Of a stretch of 64,000 bases of DNA, positions 31,377 through 40,069 are shown piece by piece. The position numbers and the translations under genes are program-made. How positions within the stretch are numbered: position 1 is the stretch's first letter; the number at the start of each line of letters is the position of its first letter. The stretch is from the NCBI GenBank assembly GCA_964035575.1, contig OZ037881.1, positions 1,054,001-1,118,000 of the forward strand, in the 5' to 3' direction. The stretch is from Rhynchopus sp. YZ270_cl-10 (lineage: Eukaryota; Euglenozoa; Diplonemea; Diplonemida; Diplonemidae). The notes under the pieces are model-generated. The model ran no database searches, was not told the origin of the DNA, and was given only the letters and a program-made list of their open reading frames with translations.

Positions 31377-33064
31377 GACTCTTGATAGCGGGAGGTAAAT
31401 ATAAACCAAAGCAACCGATACCCGAATCTTCTCGCACATCTTTTTCAGGCGAGCTTTTTGGTTTTCCTGTTGCCGCGCCACCTAAGGGAAGATGCCGTTT
31501 GGACGAATTTCCTACTGGGACTATAAATTATGGAGTGGTCAGGGACTTGGCGGAGGAGATGGGTAAGGACGTCAGCTCATTGGATTGGTGCACCTCCGAC
31601 AACAAATTTCAAAACCTATCTTCACCGGTTCCGATCCCGGGTCCAAGCACGGACCTCCAACCTTCTTTTATTCGACAATGCCAAGAGGCAGGCGCTTTGG
31701 TGAAATTAAGCAGGTCTGACGCGAAACGGGGGGTGGTATCGCTTTTTACGATACCCAAATCCGATCCGAGCAAGCATCGACTGCTGGTGGACGGACGGCC
31801 GATCAACTCCCGATTGGATAAGCCTCCAAAGTTCTCGCTGATTACCCCAATTCGTTTGAGGGAATCGCTGAGACGATCGGACGCGAAGTACGCCATCACC
31901 ATTGACCTAAAGGGGTTTTTTAACCAATTCCCTCTTTCAGATCAGGTGTCGGGCTATTTTTGTGTGCGAACGGGTGCTACGTGGTGGCGATGGGCCAGGC
32001 TGCCGATGGGCTTTAGCCACGCGCCCCTGATTGCCCAAGTCACTTCGGAGACTGCATTGGGTTCCCTTTTGCTTGTGGCCGCTGCGGTGTACCTGGACGA
32101 CATTGTGGTCTGGGGGGGGACTGCTTTGGAGGTGCGCGTGCGAGCTGCGTACGTTCGCGACCGTTTGGCGAAGATGGGTGCACAGGTGAATGAGGGTAAG
32201 AGCATGGACCACCCCTCCCAAGTCGTGCTTTACCTGGGCATTGAGTGGAACTTGCGTATCTTGGCCTTCCGGTTCCCCACGGAGTGGCGAGTGAATGCGG
32301 CTAAGGGCTTGTCGGACTGTGTTGAGGGATTGACGCACTCACTCAGGACGTACTGGGAACACCTGGGTGTGTTATTCCGTGTGACGTACGTGATGTCGCT
32401 GCCGTTGGCCTTTTTCTGCGACACGTTACAGTTCATTCGACAGCAAGCAGGATGCCTCTCATCTAAGGTGAAAAACTGGGACGAGTTGGTGTCGCTTCCG
32501 TCTGGTGCGCGCAACGAGATTCGCGGGCTCATTTGGTCTCACCTGTCTACTGACCAATGGGTGCCAATCCCTCCTCCCCTTCCTACTTGGGCATCGGTGG
32601 CGGTGTGGACTGACGCGTCTACTTTCGGATGGGGTTGCGTTTTCAGTGAGCATGGCGAAAAGCATTCTTGGGCTTCGCACGGGACGTGGGATGGTACGCA
32701 CACCTCAGGAGAGATGTTTTTCTTGGAACTGCGCGCGGCGGCGAAAGGGGTGAGGCGTGCGGTCGAGCTGGGGCATAAGCATGTATGCCTCATGGTCGAC
32801 AACGAGAGCGTGCGTTATGTCCTAGAGAAAGGACACTCAAAGACGCGACTGGGTAACTCTTGGCTCCGCTACGTACAGACAGTGTTGAAGGATCATGGCG
32901 CCACCTTAGTTACGCATTGGTTGTCCACGACGGTCATGCCTGCGGACGTATGGTCCAGAAAGAGGGACACGGGCACCGCTGTTCTTAAAAGGTGCAAGGT
33001 TCAGGTGGAGGAGACTAAGGCGGGTTTCAAGTTTCTTGAAACGATTTCAAACGTGTCTATATAA
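31377..33064 (+). CDS. Reverse transcriptase - RNase H region of the VIPER-like element
   Basis: The reading frame is open further upstream (from 29876), overlapping the recombinase in another frame. The recognisable domains lie here: reverse transcriptase at about 31650-32250, with YLDD at about 32091, and RNase H at about 32600-32990. How the frame is accessed is not visible. Confidence 0.75.
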
Positions 33065-33396
33065 GCGTTTCTTGTCCTTTTAGTTTCCATCTTTTTCCTT
33101 TTCTTTCGTTTATTTGGCTGCGATAGCGTTTTTGTGGTTGTCTCGACACAGAATCTGGGTCGGAAACAGGGCCTTGGAGGTACTGCCTGCGGGTGTCTTC
33201 TCAAGGTGTTTCAAACGCCAACGCACAAGCTTCGCAGGAAAAAGCTTTTTGTATTTCCTTAGAGGGTTGGTGAGGGTCATGTGCGATGGGTGTATCGCCC
33301 TCTGTACGTACTCCTCTCCTCATCTACGGAAAAAAGAATCTCCCCCCGCCCCCCTTTTTTAGTTTACTTGTATACTCGTCTTTATCTTGTAAAGAC

Positions 33397-33492
33397 TCCT
33401 CCTCTTCCTCTTCCTCTTCCTCTTCCTCTTCCTCTTCCTCTTCCTCTTCCTCTTCCTCTTCCCTCTCCAAAGAAAAAAAAGCGTTAACACAG
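33397..33492 (+). promoter_or_regulatory. Hexamer pyrimidine tract plus probable splice acceptor
   Basis: TTCCTC tract (to about 33464), then an A-rich spacer and GTTAACACAG at 33483-33492, 27 nt before the next ATG. The microsatellite is in the right place to act as the polypyrimidine tract for trans-splicing (inference). Confidence 0.5.
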
Positions 33493-33518
33493 AAGAACAC
33501 AACAAAAAGGGCGGTACA

Positions 33519-33767
33519 ATGCCCAGCTACGCAGTAATGATCTTGGGTGGTCTGCATTTGTTTGCGTTTGTTGTGATTGCGACGGTCGGAATTTCGTTTT
33601 TGATTACCGGGCAGATCCCGCGATGGCTTCAAACAGAAGACGAGAAGAAACGGCTCAAACTAAAGGCAGAAGGCAAGAGCGACCCTGACGACGAAATGGG
33701 ATCCATAACCCGCCTATTGCACGAACGCCTACGCGATCGAAGCAAAAAGACAGCCAAAGCAGATTAG
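33519..33767 (+). CDS. Small single-pass membrane protein, unknown function
   Basis: 82 residues. Residues ~5-30 form one hydrophobic helix (MILGGLHLFAFVVIATVGIS). The rest is highly charged (EDEKKRLKLKAEG, then RLLHERLRDRSKK), so a tail facing the cytosol or matrix is likely. No family is recognised. The ATG follows a plausible acceptor by 27 nt and the codon use matches neighbouring genes, which supports it being real. The VIPER-like element lies immediately upstream, within the presumed pyrimidine tract. Confidence 0.6.
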   Translation: MPSYAVMILGGLHLFAFVVIATVGISFLITGQIPRWLQTEDEKKRLKLKAEGKSDPDDEMGSITRLLHERLRDRSKKTAKAD

Positions 33768-34048
33768 CGCTCTCTCCCCTCTTCCACCCCTCCTCCTTAC
33801 ACAACCTATTAACACCTAAACGAAACAGCCACAAACAGCCCCCCTTTTAGAAACTCTTCCCTTCTCTCCCTTTGGTTCATCTCTGTAAAATCTTTAATGG
33901 GAACGATCATACTCCATCTCCACAAAATCGCATCTTTTTTTGGATGAGTGGAAGCGGGAGTAGTCACATATCAGATGTAAACGAAATGGATGTAGGACTG
34001 CATGGTTGGGGTGTCCATCCCTCCCCCCGGTACAGCCGGTCATACCAA

Positions 34049-34085
34049 GGTACGCTGTTCACGAGAGGGCTTTGTATTTCAACTC
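34049..34085 (+). repeat. Repeat family C, copy 2
   Basis: GGTACGCTGTTCACGAGAGG, then GCTTTGTATTTCAACTC. It lies between the small membrane protein gene and the NADAR gene, before the presumed acceptor. Confidence 0.65.
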
Positions 34086-34118
34086 TACCTTTTTTATCAC
34101 AGAAATTTAAAGATTTTT

Positions 34119-35549
34119 ATGCTTCCGGAATTGGTTCCGAGAAAAAGAGATGACAAAGATGAAGTGGAATTGGATACAACAGCACTGCTGCTTCCGTTGT
34201 GCAAAGGCAGAATGGGTGGGGCTATGGCAAAGGGGTTGGTAGGGCTGCGCCCATATGAAGAAGAGTGCTCTGATATAAATGAGTTGGAACGGCTGGAGGG
34301 AAAGCTCCGCGCTCAGGAGAAACGTCTTCACACCCGCTCTGTTGCTACGCAACGACCACCTCAAGCACTCCGCAACCCATCACCACGTTGCATCCCAGCG
34401 CTACCCTCTGCTCAACAGCTTGCCGAAGCAGAAGCTACCCAAGCTCTTTTCCGCAAAGAAAACAGTATCTTCCTCGAACGCCACCGCCTGCAGGACAATC
34501 AATACCAAACACACCAAAACCGCCTTGCAGAAGGGCAACGTCGAAAGGAAGATCTCGCACGCCGACATCTTCAAAAAATCGAGCAAAACGAAGCAGATCT
34601 TGCGGAACGGAAGCGACGACGGTTGCTTATCAATCCTATCTGTCCTTTAGACACCCCTGGGGGAATTGAAGATCAAACCAAAGCAGAACAACAGTTAGAA
34701 GAAGTAGAAAAACGCATAGAGCAGCTTATGTTACGGTCTATAAGAATGCATAATGACCCTCTTTTAGGTGCTCATTTAATGGAATGTGGAGGAAATATGC
34801 GGTGTTCGCAACCACCTACTCCGAGTAGGCAGGATGGTTTAGGGTCAGGAGAATGTGGGGGAGGCTGGAGTTCACATTCTGATATAGTGTCGTATCAGAA
34901 GGCCCCATCTACTCTTATGTTCGCAGAGATGTTGTCATCGTTTGCAAGCCCGGTGTACCATCCGTTTGTATCTGTATTACCAAAGGCTGCAACGAAATGG
35001 CCGGAAACGTTGTCCCCTCTGCTCTACCCTTTTCCTAGGCGTTCCGTGGTACCGATGTCCGGAGGGAGACGTTCTTGGCCTGCGATGAAATTGAATGCAG
35101 TAAAGACAGTAGGTGCAGTGGTTCTGTTTGGGGGAGGGGGTGAAGGGGAAGGATCGCCTTTGGGGATGGAGTATCCGGCCCCTATTGTGGTGCGTGGAGT
35201 GGTGTGGAGGAGCGCTGCACATTTCTTTCATGCAATGAAGTTTTCGGGGATGAGGATAGCACAAGAAGAAGTGGCCACGTCATCAGACCCTGCAGGATGT
35301 GCGCAAACCCAACGCCGTCCACAGCGAGCAGACTGGGTAACAGTACGCAACGGTGTCATGTACGAAGCACTCCTGGCAAAGCTAAACCAACACCCCCACA
35401 TAGCGGCGTTCCTCCGCAGTACTGCCCCAGCGCGCTTGCTCTGTGCAGACCCAGATGTATATTGGGGGATCGACAAAGGGGGGCGTGGCTGCAACAAACT
35501 CGGAACGATTCTGACTGAAATGAGAACCGCGCTTCTCAATCCTGAATAA
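34119..35549 (+). CDS. Coiled-coil protein with C-terminal NADAR (YbiA-like) domain
   Basis: 476 residues. Residues ~50-250 are Glu/Lys/Gln/Arg-rich with heptad-like stretches (e.g. QAEQQLEEVEKRIEQLMLR-type sequence). Residues ~345-476 match the NADAR/YbiA fold: MEYPAPIVVRGVVWRSAAHF, HAMKF, ADWVTVRNGVMYEALLAKL, and DVYWGIDKGGRGCNKLG. Bacterial NADAR enzymes act on ADP-ribose or N-glycosidic bonds (YbiA on riboflavin intermediates, others on ADP-ribosylated bases); the substrate here is unknown. The start at 34119 follows the acceptor TTATCACAG by 17 nt. The frame also has an upstream ATG at 34002, but that reads through a family C repeat. Confidence 0.8.
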   Translation: MLPELVPRKRDDKDEVELDTTALLLPLCKGRMGGAMAKGLVGLRPYEEECSDINELERLEGKLRAQEKRLHTRSVATQRPPQALRNPSPRCIPALPSAQQLAEAEATQALFRKENSIFLERHRLQDNQYQTHQNRLAEGQRRKEDLARRHLQKIEQNEADLAERKRRRLLINPICPLDTPGGIEDQTKAEQQLEEVEKRIEQLMLRSIRMHNDPLLGAHLMECGGNMRCSQPPTPSRQDGLGSGECGGGWSSHSDIVSYQKAPSTLMFAEMLSSFASPVYHPFVSVLPKAATKWPETLSPLLYPFPRRSVVPMSGGRRSWPAMKLNAVKTVGAVVLFGGGGEGEGSPLGMEYPAPIVVRGVVWRSAAHFFHAMKFSGMRIAQEEVATSSDPAGCAQTQRRPQRADWVTVRNGVMYEALLAKLNQHPHIAAFLRSTAPARLLCADPDVYWGIDKGGRGCNKLGTILTEMRTALLNPE

Positions 35550-36652
35550 CAAAACAAGGTGCAGTTCTGTTAAGATCTCTCCAGAGAGACAGAGAGACAA
35601 AGAGAGGGCGGTGATGACAACAACAAAAAAAAAATTGTATTCTTTTTTAGCCTGATGATGCAGTGGTGTTTTGCTCCTTTTTTTCCTGTATACTTATCGC
35701 TATCTAGCCCCTCATTTTTCGATTTTTTTGTTTACAGTGCCTGGTTCGGCCGTTCGTCCAATGAGACGTTTTTGCACTTTTCGAATTCTCTTTCTTTCAC
35801 CTTGCGACGCCTCTGCGTTTTTTTTCTTTTCTCCCCCAATTTTTTTTTACGTTTCGATCCCTTTGTTTGAAACGTAAAATAAATGGTAGCCTATTCCGAG
35901 GCTATTAGGTGCTATTGCTAGCGTGAGTTTTCGTTTCGGTCAACTGCATCCTTCTCAGCCCATATAAGCGTTCATTACGTGACAAAGTCTGGATGCATAC
36001 ATCGTCTGCCAGACTACCATGTATGGAAACAGAAATTTCATCTTTTTTCTTCTTCTTCTCAACGAAGCCCTGCCTCTCTCTTCCCTATACTTCTTGGACG
36101 CCAGGTTCTTTTATTTTATTTTTTTTCGTGCACTTCTTTTCAGCATGCAAGCTTTTGGTTCTTTTTACCAAACCCCCTCCTTTTTTGTTGTTTCTGCAAC
36201 AAAAAAAAAGGGCAAAAAAAAGGGTGAAATAGACAAGCACATCCACCACTCCCAGACTTTTTCTTTTTCCGCTTTTACTTCCCTTCCTTTCGTCCTTTCT
36301 GTACTGGCAGAGATATTCCTACTCCAGGTGTTTTTTGTCGTAATTGTAAATGGGTGGCACCTCTTCCCTCTACAGTACTTCCTTCATACTCACATACCCA
36401 CACTGCACATATCTCTTTTCAACAGACATCACACACGAGAGATCGAGATTCGCAAAAAAATTGACACTCCCATTCTTCTTTTTAAAAAAATCTCCCCCCT
36501 TTTTATACACTAACAATACTGCGAATTTAAACGTTCCTCCTCTTCTCTCTTTTTTTCTGTGACCCTTCATTTTGCTCTTTTTTGGTACAGCCAAATCTCT
36601 TTTCCTAACTTCTTTGAATAGAGTTGCTTTTTTTTTTTTTGAAGTTTTTTTA
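35550..36652. other. Intergenic region between NADAR gene and NAD kinase
   Basis: T-rich, with short Phe-rich ORFs only. A family D tail relative (CAGTGCCTGGTTCGGCCG) lies at 35738-35796. The tract ending TTTTTTGGTACAG at 36590 is the likely NAD kinase acceptor. Confidence 0.6.
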
Positions 36653-37816
36653 ATGTTGCGGCGATGTTTAAGCTTGACTGGGGTGAGACGGGGGTATCGG
36701 AGTTCGGTTGAAGAGGAAGGGAAGCCGCACCAGGACCCGGAGAAGGCGGTGCTATCCGCTGCGAGCAAAGGGGGGAACGGCACTGAGGTGATTCTTGGGA
36801 GGAGGGTGAGTCTTGAATGGAGCGATAGTGACCCTCTGCTTCGCCTGCGACGAAGAGCCAAGCTGCGGTGGCGGGTTCTTCCAGAGACAGTCTTGGTAGT
36901 AAAAAAATGGAAATGCAAAAAAACCACGAATGCAGCAAACTTCGTTGTCTCTTGGCTTTCCAAACGCGGTTTTGAGGTCGTAGTAGAAGAAGGCTGTCTT
37001 CCCGACTTTGATGGTCTAAAAGTCCGTCCAATGAATTTTACCCGTTGTCCTCATGAAGCAGTGGATCTTGTGGTGGTTTTAGGTGGAGATGGGACATTGC
37101 TTCATACGTCTCGGTTGTTTTCTTCTTCATCGCAAGGTCCGTTACCACCGTGTGTTACGTTTGGGTTGGGGTCGCTTGGATTCATGGCGAATTTTTCATT
37201 TGATCGCTGGAAAACTGTGATGGAGCGTGTAATGTCCCCAGACATAGAGCTGCACACAACGTTACGTACACGGTTGCTCTGTGAGGTGCGTGATGAGAAT
37301 CAGAAGGTCCTCTACACCGAGAAGGTTTTGAATGACTTGGTGGTGTGCCAATCGACGGGGGCTGGGGGGATAGGGAAGTTCTTGCTCTACGTAGACGGGC
37401 ATTTTATCACGAGGGTGGAGGGGGACGGGATTATCGTGAGCACCCCGTCGGGGTCGACGGGGTACAATATGTCGTGTGGTGGTGCGATGGTGGCGCCGTC
37501 GGTTCCGTGCACCATGTTGACACCGATCGCGCCTTCGAGTCTGTCGTTCCGCCCTATCCTCATCAATGAGCAAAGCTCCGTCCAAGTCGTGCTCCCCGCA
37601 AAGACGCGCGCACAAAGCGCGCAAATCGTGTGCGATGGTGTATGCATACCACCCCTCCAGCCAGGCTACTCCGCGTTCATCACCACAAGTCAATTCCCCC
37701 TCCCAGTCATAAATCAACAGCAACTTGATCACGATTGGCTCGACGGAATTACCGGGAAACTAAAATGGAACCAACGAGGTGCGCAACAAGACGATGATGA
37801 CGATGATGATGACTAG
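36653..37816 (+). CDS. NADK: NAD kinase
   Basis: 387 residues. It phosphorylates NAD to NADP using ATP. The signature GGDGT is at residues 144-148 (LVVVLGGDGTLLHTSRLF). TFGLGSLGFMANF, NDLVVCQ, and GDGIIVSTPSGSTGYNMSCG follow in the canonical order, then TPIAPSSLSFRPI. The N-terminus (MLRRCLSLTGVRRGYRSS) is basic and could target an organelle. The C-terminus ends in a run of eight Asp residues from a GAT/GAC microsatellite. The start is the first ATG after the acceptor at 36590; the upstream part of the frame is a poly-T tract. Confidence 0.92.
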   Translation: MLRRCLSLTGVRRGYRSSVEEEGKPHQDPEKAVLSAASKGGNGTEVILGRRVSLEWSDSDPLLRLRRRAKLRWRVLPETVLVVKKWKCKKTTNAANFVVSWLSKRGFEVVVEEGCLPDFDGLKVRPMNFTRCPHEAVDLVVVLGGDGTLLHTSRLFSSSSQGPLPPCVTFGLGSLGFMANFSFDRWKTVMERVMSPDIELHTTLRTRLLCEVRDENQKVLYTEKVLNDLVVCQSTGAGGIGKFLLYVDGHFITRVEGDGIIVSTPSGSTGYNMSCGGAMVAPSVPCTMLTPIAPSSLSFRPILINEQSSVQVVLPAKTRAQSAQIVCDGVCIPPLQPGYSAFITTSQFPLPVINQQQLDHDWLDGITGKLKWNQRGAQQDDDDDDDD

Positions 37817-39193
37817 GGGTAGGGGGGAAAAGGGTACGGAATCGTCGTTGGAATTGTGAAAAAGAGAGTGTTTTTTTTTTTTCTGGATAAAGACCGTACG
37901 AAACCAACAAGATTATCAAGAAAGACCTTTGTGTACAGAACCCGTTCGAACAGGTGATTGGCAAAAAAGAATAGGTTGATCTGAAATTTTTGTTTGGTCC
38001 TGGGCTGGACCTTAAATTGCATCCGGGGGTCCGTTCCTCCAGAAACTCTATGAAGGTGTTGACCGCTCGAACCGATGTCTCCTACCTGAGAGATTACAAA
38101 ACAGGAGGCGAGGAGGGGTATGCGGGGCGTTTTTGTGCCTTCAGGGTCTTTTTGTTTTTCAGCAACCCTGCCTCTCCTATATCACCAGTGCATAGCCTTT
38201 GTCTTTCTGTTGGGGTATGCGGGACTTCCCCTAGTCCTCAGGGTCTAAACGCCCCTGCCCTCTTTTATGCAAGTTCACCCTGGCAGGGTATATAAATGCT
38301 GGGTCAGGCTGGCCCCCCTATGCTATGATGGGTGCTCGCACCCGGAGCATAAATGGCCAGCGGTCAGGCCAGAGTCGCTCTACGGAGTCTCTCTGCCACG
38401 CCTTTGGGTTACGGTGTGCTGCCTGTAAGGACGTCCATGTATATCCCTAAGAGAAAGGGTGAGGCCCAACTGTCGGTACAGCATGGGGCGCCAAGAGAGA
38501 GATGTTGTGACCCCCCCGCCCACCCTTTTTGTGTTTTTGGGTTTCTGCTCTCTTGTGTAGACTATCGTGCATCAAGCGTTGGGTGCAGCGAACTGCAGTA
38601 CCTGTAAGCTCACAACTCTTCAACGGAAGGTGGGCCGCCGGCTGTCGAGCGGTTGTGAACCGCCCTCGTTCTCTTACGGTACGGGCCAGTCATTAGGTTT
38701 CCTTTTTACATCTTCTGTTGTTGGCCGCAGGGTACTTGTGCTTTCATCCGGATGGCTGGCATCGTACGTGGGTCAGTCGGAGGTGCCTGCATTAATAACT
38801 TCACTTTGTTTTATGTGGGGTAATGCTGTCTGTACTTTTCTGCAACGTCTTCTTTCGTGTGGCACTGTGTGGGATAAATGAAAAAAAGGGCGAAAAAAAT
38901 TCCCCGTTAAAAAGGGGCTCCAGTGTCTGCCTATATGGGCGTGTTTGTGTTTTCTTCGTCAAAACTTCATATTTTTGTTTTGCAGTGTGTTTTATTATGT
39001 CTCTATTTCGCCCTTCCCACCCCCTCTTCATTTTTTTTTTTACGATAACGATGGTGATCGAGATGACTAAGTAGAAGACGTTTAGTGTCTTAACAAATCT
39101 CCTCCTGTTTTCTTTTTCTTTTATTTGGGAAACCAACTTCCACATACACCTAACACCGACTCGGAAAACGCTTTTCCCCTTCCCTTCCCTTTA

Positions 39194-39225
39194 GGTGACT
39201 CAGCACACATAGGCTTCGACTCATC
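39194..39225 (+). repeat. Hairpin repeat family A, variant
   Basis: GGTGACTCAGC, loop ACACATAG, GCTTCGACTCATC. Confidence 0.55.
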
Positions 39226-39446
39226 TTACTAAAAGTTCTCCTTCCCCGCTTTTTTTGAAACAACTTGTTGTCAATTCTAAAAAAAGATTGGAGGCAGCGC
39301 TGCGGGGCAAAACGGATTGAAAAAAGACAGAAGCTCGCTTGTTTCTTTACTCAATTAACCACAAAACAACCGTACTTCAGTTTAACACAATTATTTTCAC
39401 CTTTTTGTTTTCCGGCTTTGAGCACAAAAAGACCCGATCTTTTTTC

Positions 39447-39475
39447 GATGAGTGTGTACATGAGGCACGTTCATC
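39447..39475 (+). repeat. Hairpin repeat family B, variant
   Basis: GATGAGTGTGT, loop ACATGAG, GCACGTTCATC. Confidence 0.6.
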
Positions 39476-39483
39476 TAAGTTAA

Positions 39484-39520
39484 GGTACACTGTCTCGAGA
39501 GGGCTTTTGTATTTCAAGTC
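39484..39520 (+). repeat. Repeat family C, copy 3
   Basis: GGTACACTGTCTCGAGAGGG, then CTTTTGTATTTCAAGTC. Confidence 0.65.
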
Positions 39521-39540
39521 AACATTGTTTCTCTTTCTAA

Positions 39541-39571
39541 GGTGACTAAGCACGAGAGGCTTAGGGTCATC
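39541..39571 (+). repeat. Hairpin repeat family A, consensus copy
   Basis: GGTGACTAAGC, loop ACGAGAG, GCTTAGGGTCATC. B, C and A copies follow one another within 125 nt here. Confidence 0.8.
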
Positions 39572-39708
39572 TTATAAACTTTTCATTTTGCACATTATTT
39601 TCTCTCAGAAAAGAATGTTTTATATCATGAAAATAACATTATGCACAACAACGCTCTTGTGCAATTCCACACAGCTGTTGCTGTGCGATACCGATTGTGA
39701 TCCAAAAT

Positions 39709-39739
39709 GGTGCCTAAGCATGAGATGCTTAGGTTCATC
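39709..39739 (+). repeat. Hairpin repeat family A, copy
   Basis: GGTGCCTAAGC, loop ATGAGAT, GCTTAGGTTCATC. Confidence 0.75.
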
Positions 39740-39774
39740 TTATAACCTTTGTCTTTCTTTTTGTCCAACGCACC

Positions 39775-39816
39775 AGGGCGGGGTTTCGATAAACCCCACT
39801 GTCCCCGCCTCTACGG
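39775..39816 (+). repeat. Repeat family D, central hairpin only
   Basis: GGGCGGGGTTTCGATAAACC followed by CCACTGTCCCCGCC. The CGAT loop is kept while the outer arms are replaced by GGCGG/CCGCC. Confidence 0.55.
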
Positions 39817-40069
39817 CCTTTTTTCTTTTATCAACCTTCACTGTTTTATTTGTACATCTTCGAAACCTGTCAAATAATCAGCATTTTTTTTCTCTTTTTT
39901 TTGGATCCGGGATGGGGAAGGAAACTGGCGTAGGGGGGGAAGGGAAACTGCACAAAAACCGTCCAAAAAAAAAAATTTCTCCTCTTCTCTTTACACTTCC
40001 CCTTCTTTTCCCCCTTACCCATCACCCTAAAAAAAACTCCAGAAAAAAACCCCCCATTCCCCCAACACA

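Larger units (their letters stand above)
28481..33396 (+). mobile_element. VIPER-like tyrosine-recombinase retroelement (DIRS order)
   Basis: About 4.9 kb. Left segment X (28481-28656), junction repeat (from about 28672), gag-like ORF, tyrosine recombinase ORF, RT and RNase H ORF, then a second junction repeat and right segment Y (33292-33396). There are no long terminal repeats of the retroviral kind. The order recombinase before RT/RNase H is that described for kinetoplastid VIPER/TATE elements; DIRS1 and Ngaro have the recombinase last. It looks whole: the three expected ORFs are open and no breaks were noticed. The match to its solo neighbour suggests recent activity. It is set in a TTCCTC tract directly upstream of a small host gene. 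Confidence 0.8.
37817..40069. other. Intergenic region between NAD kinase and TBCD
   Basis: Two parts. 37990-38880 is GC-richer than other spacers, with several short ORFs, none convincing, and a TATATAAATG box at about 38289. 38880-40069 is T-rich and carries family A, B, C and D hairpins listed separately. Confidence 0.55.
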
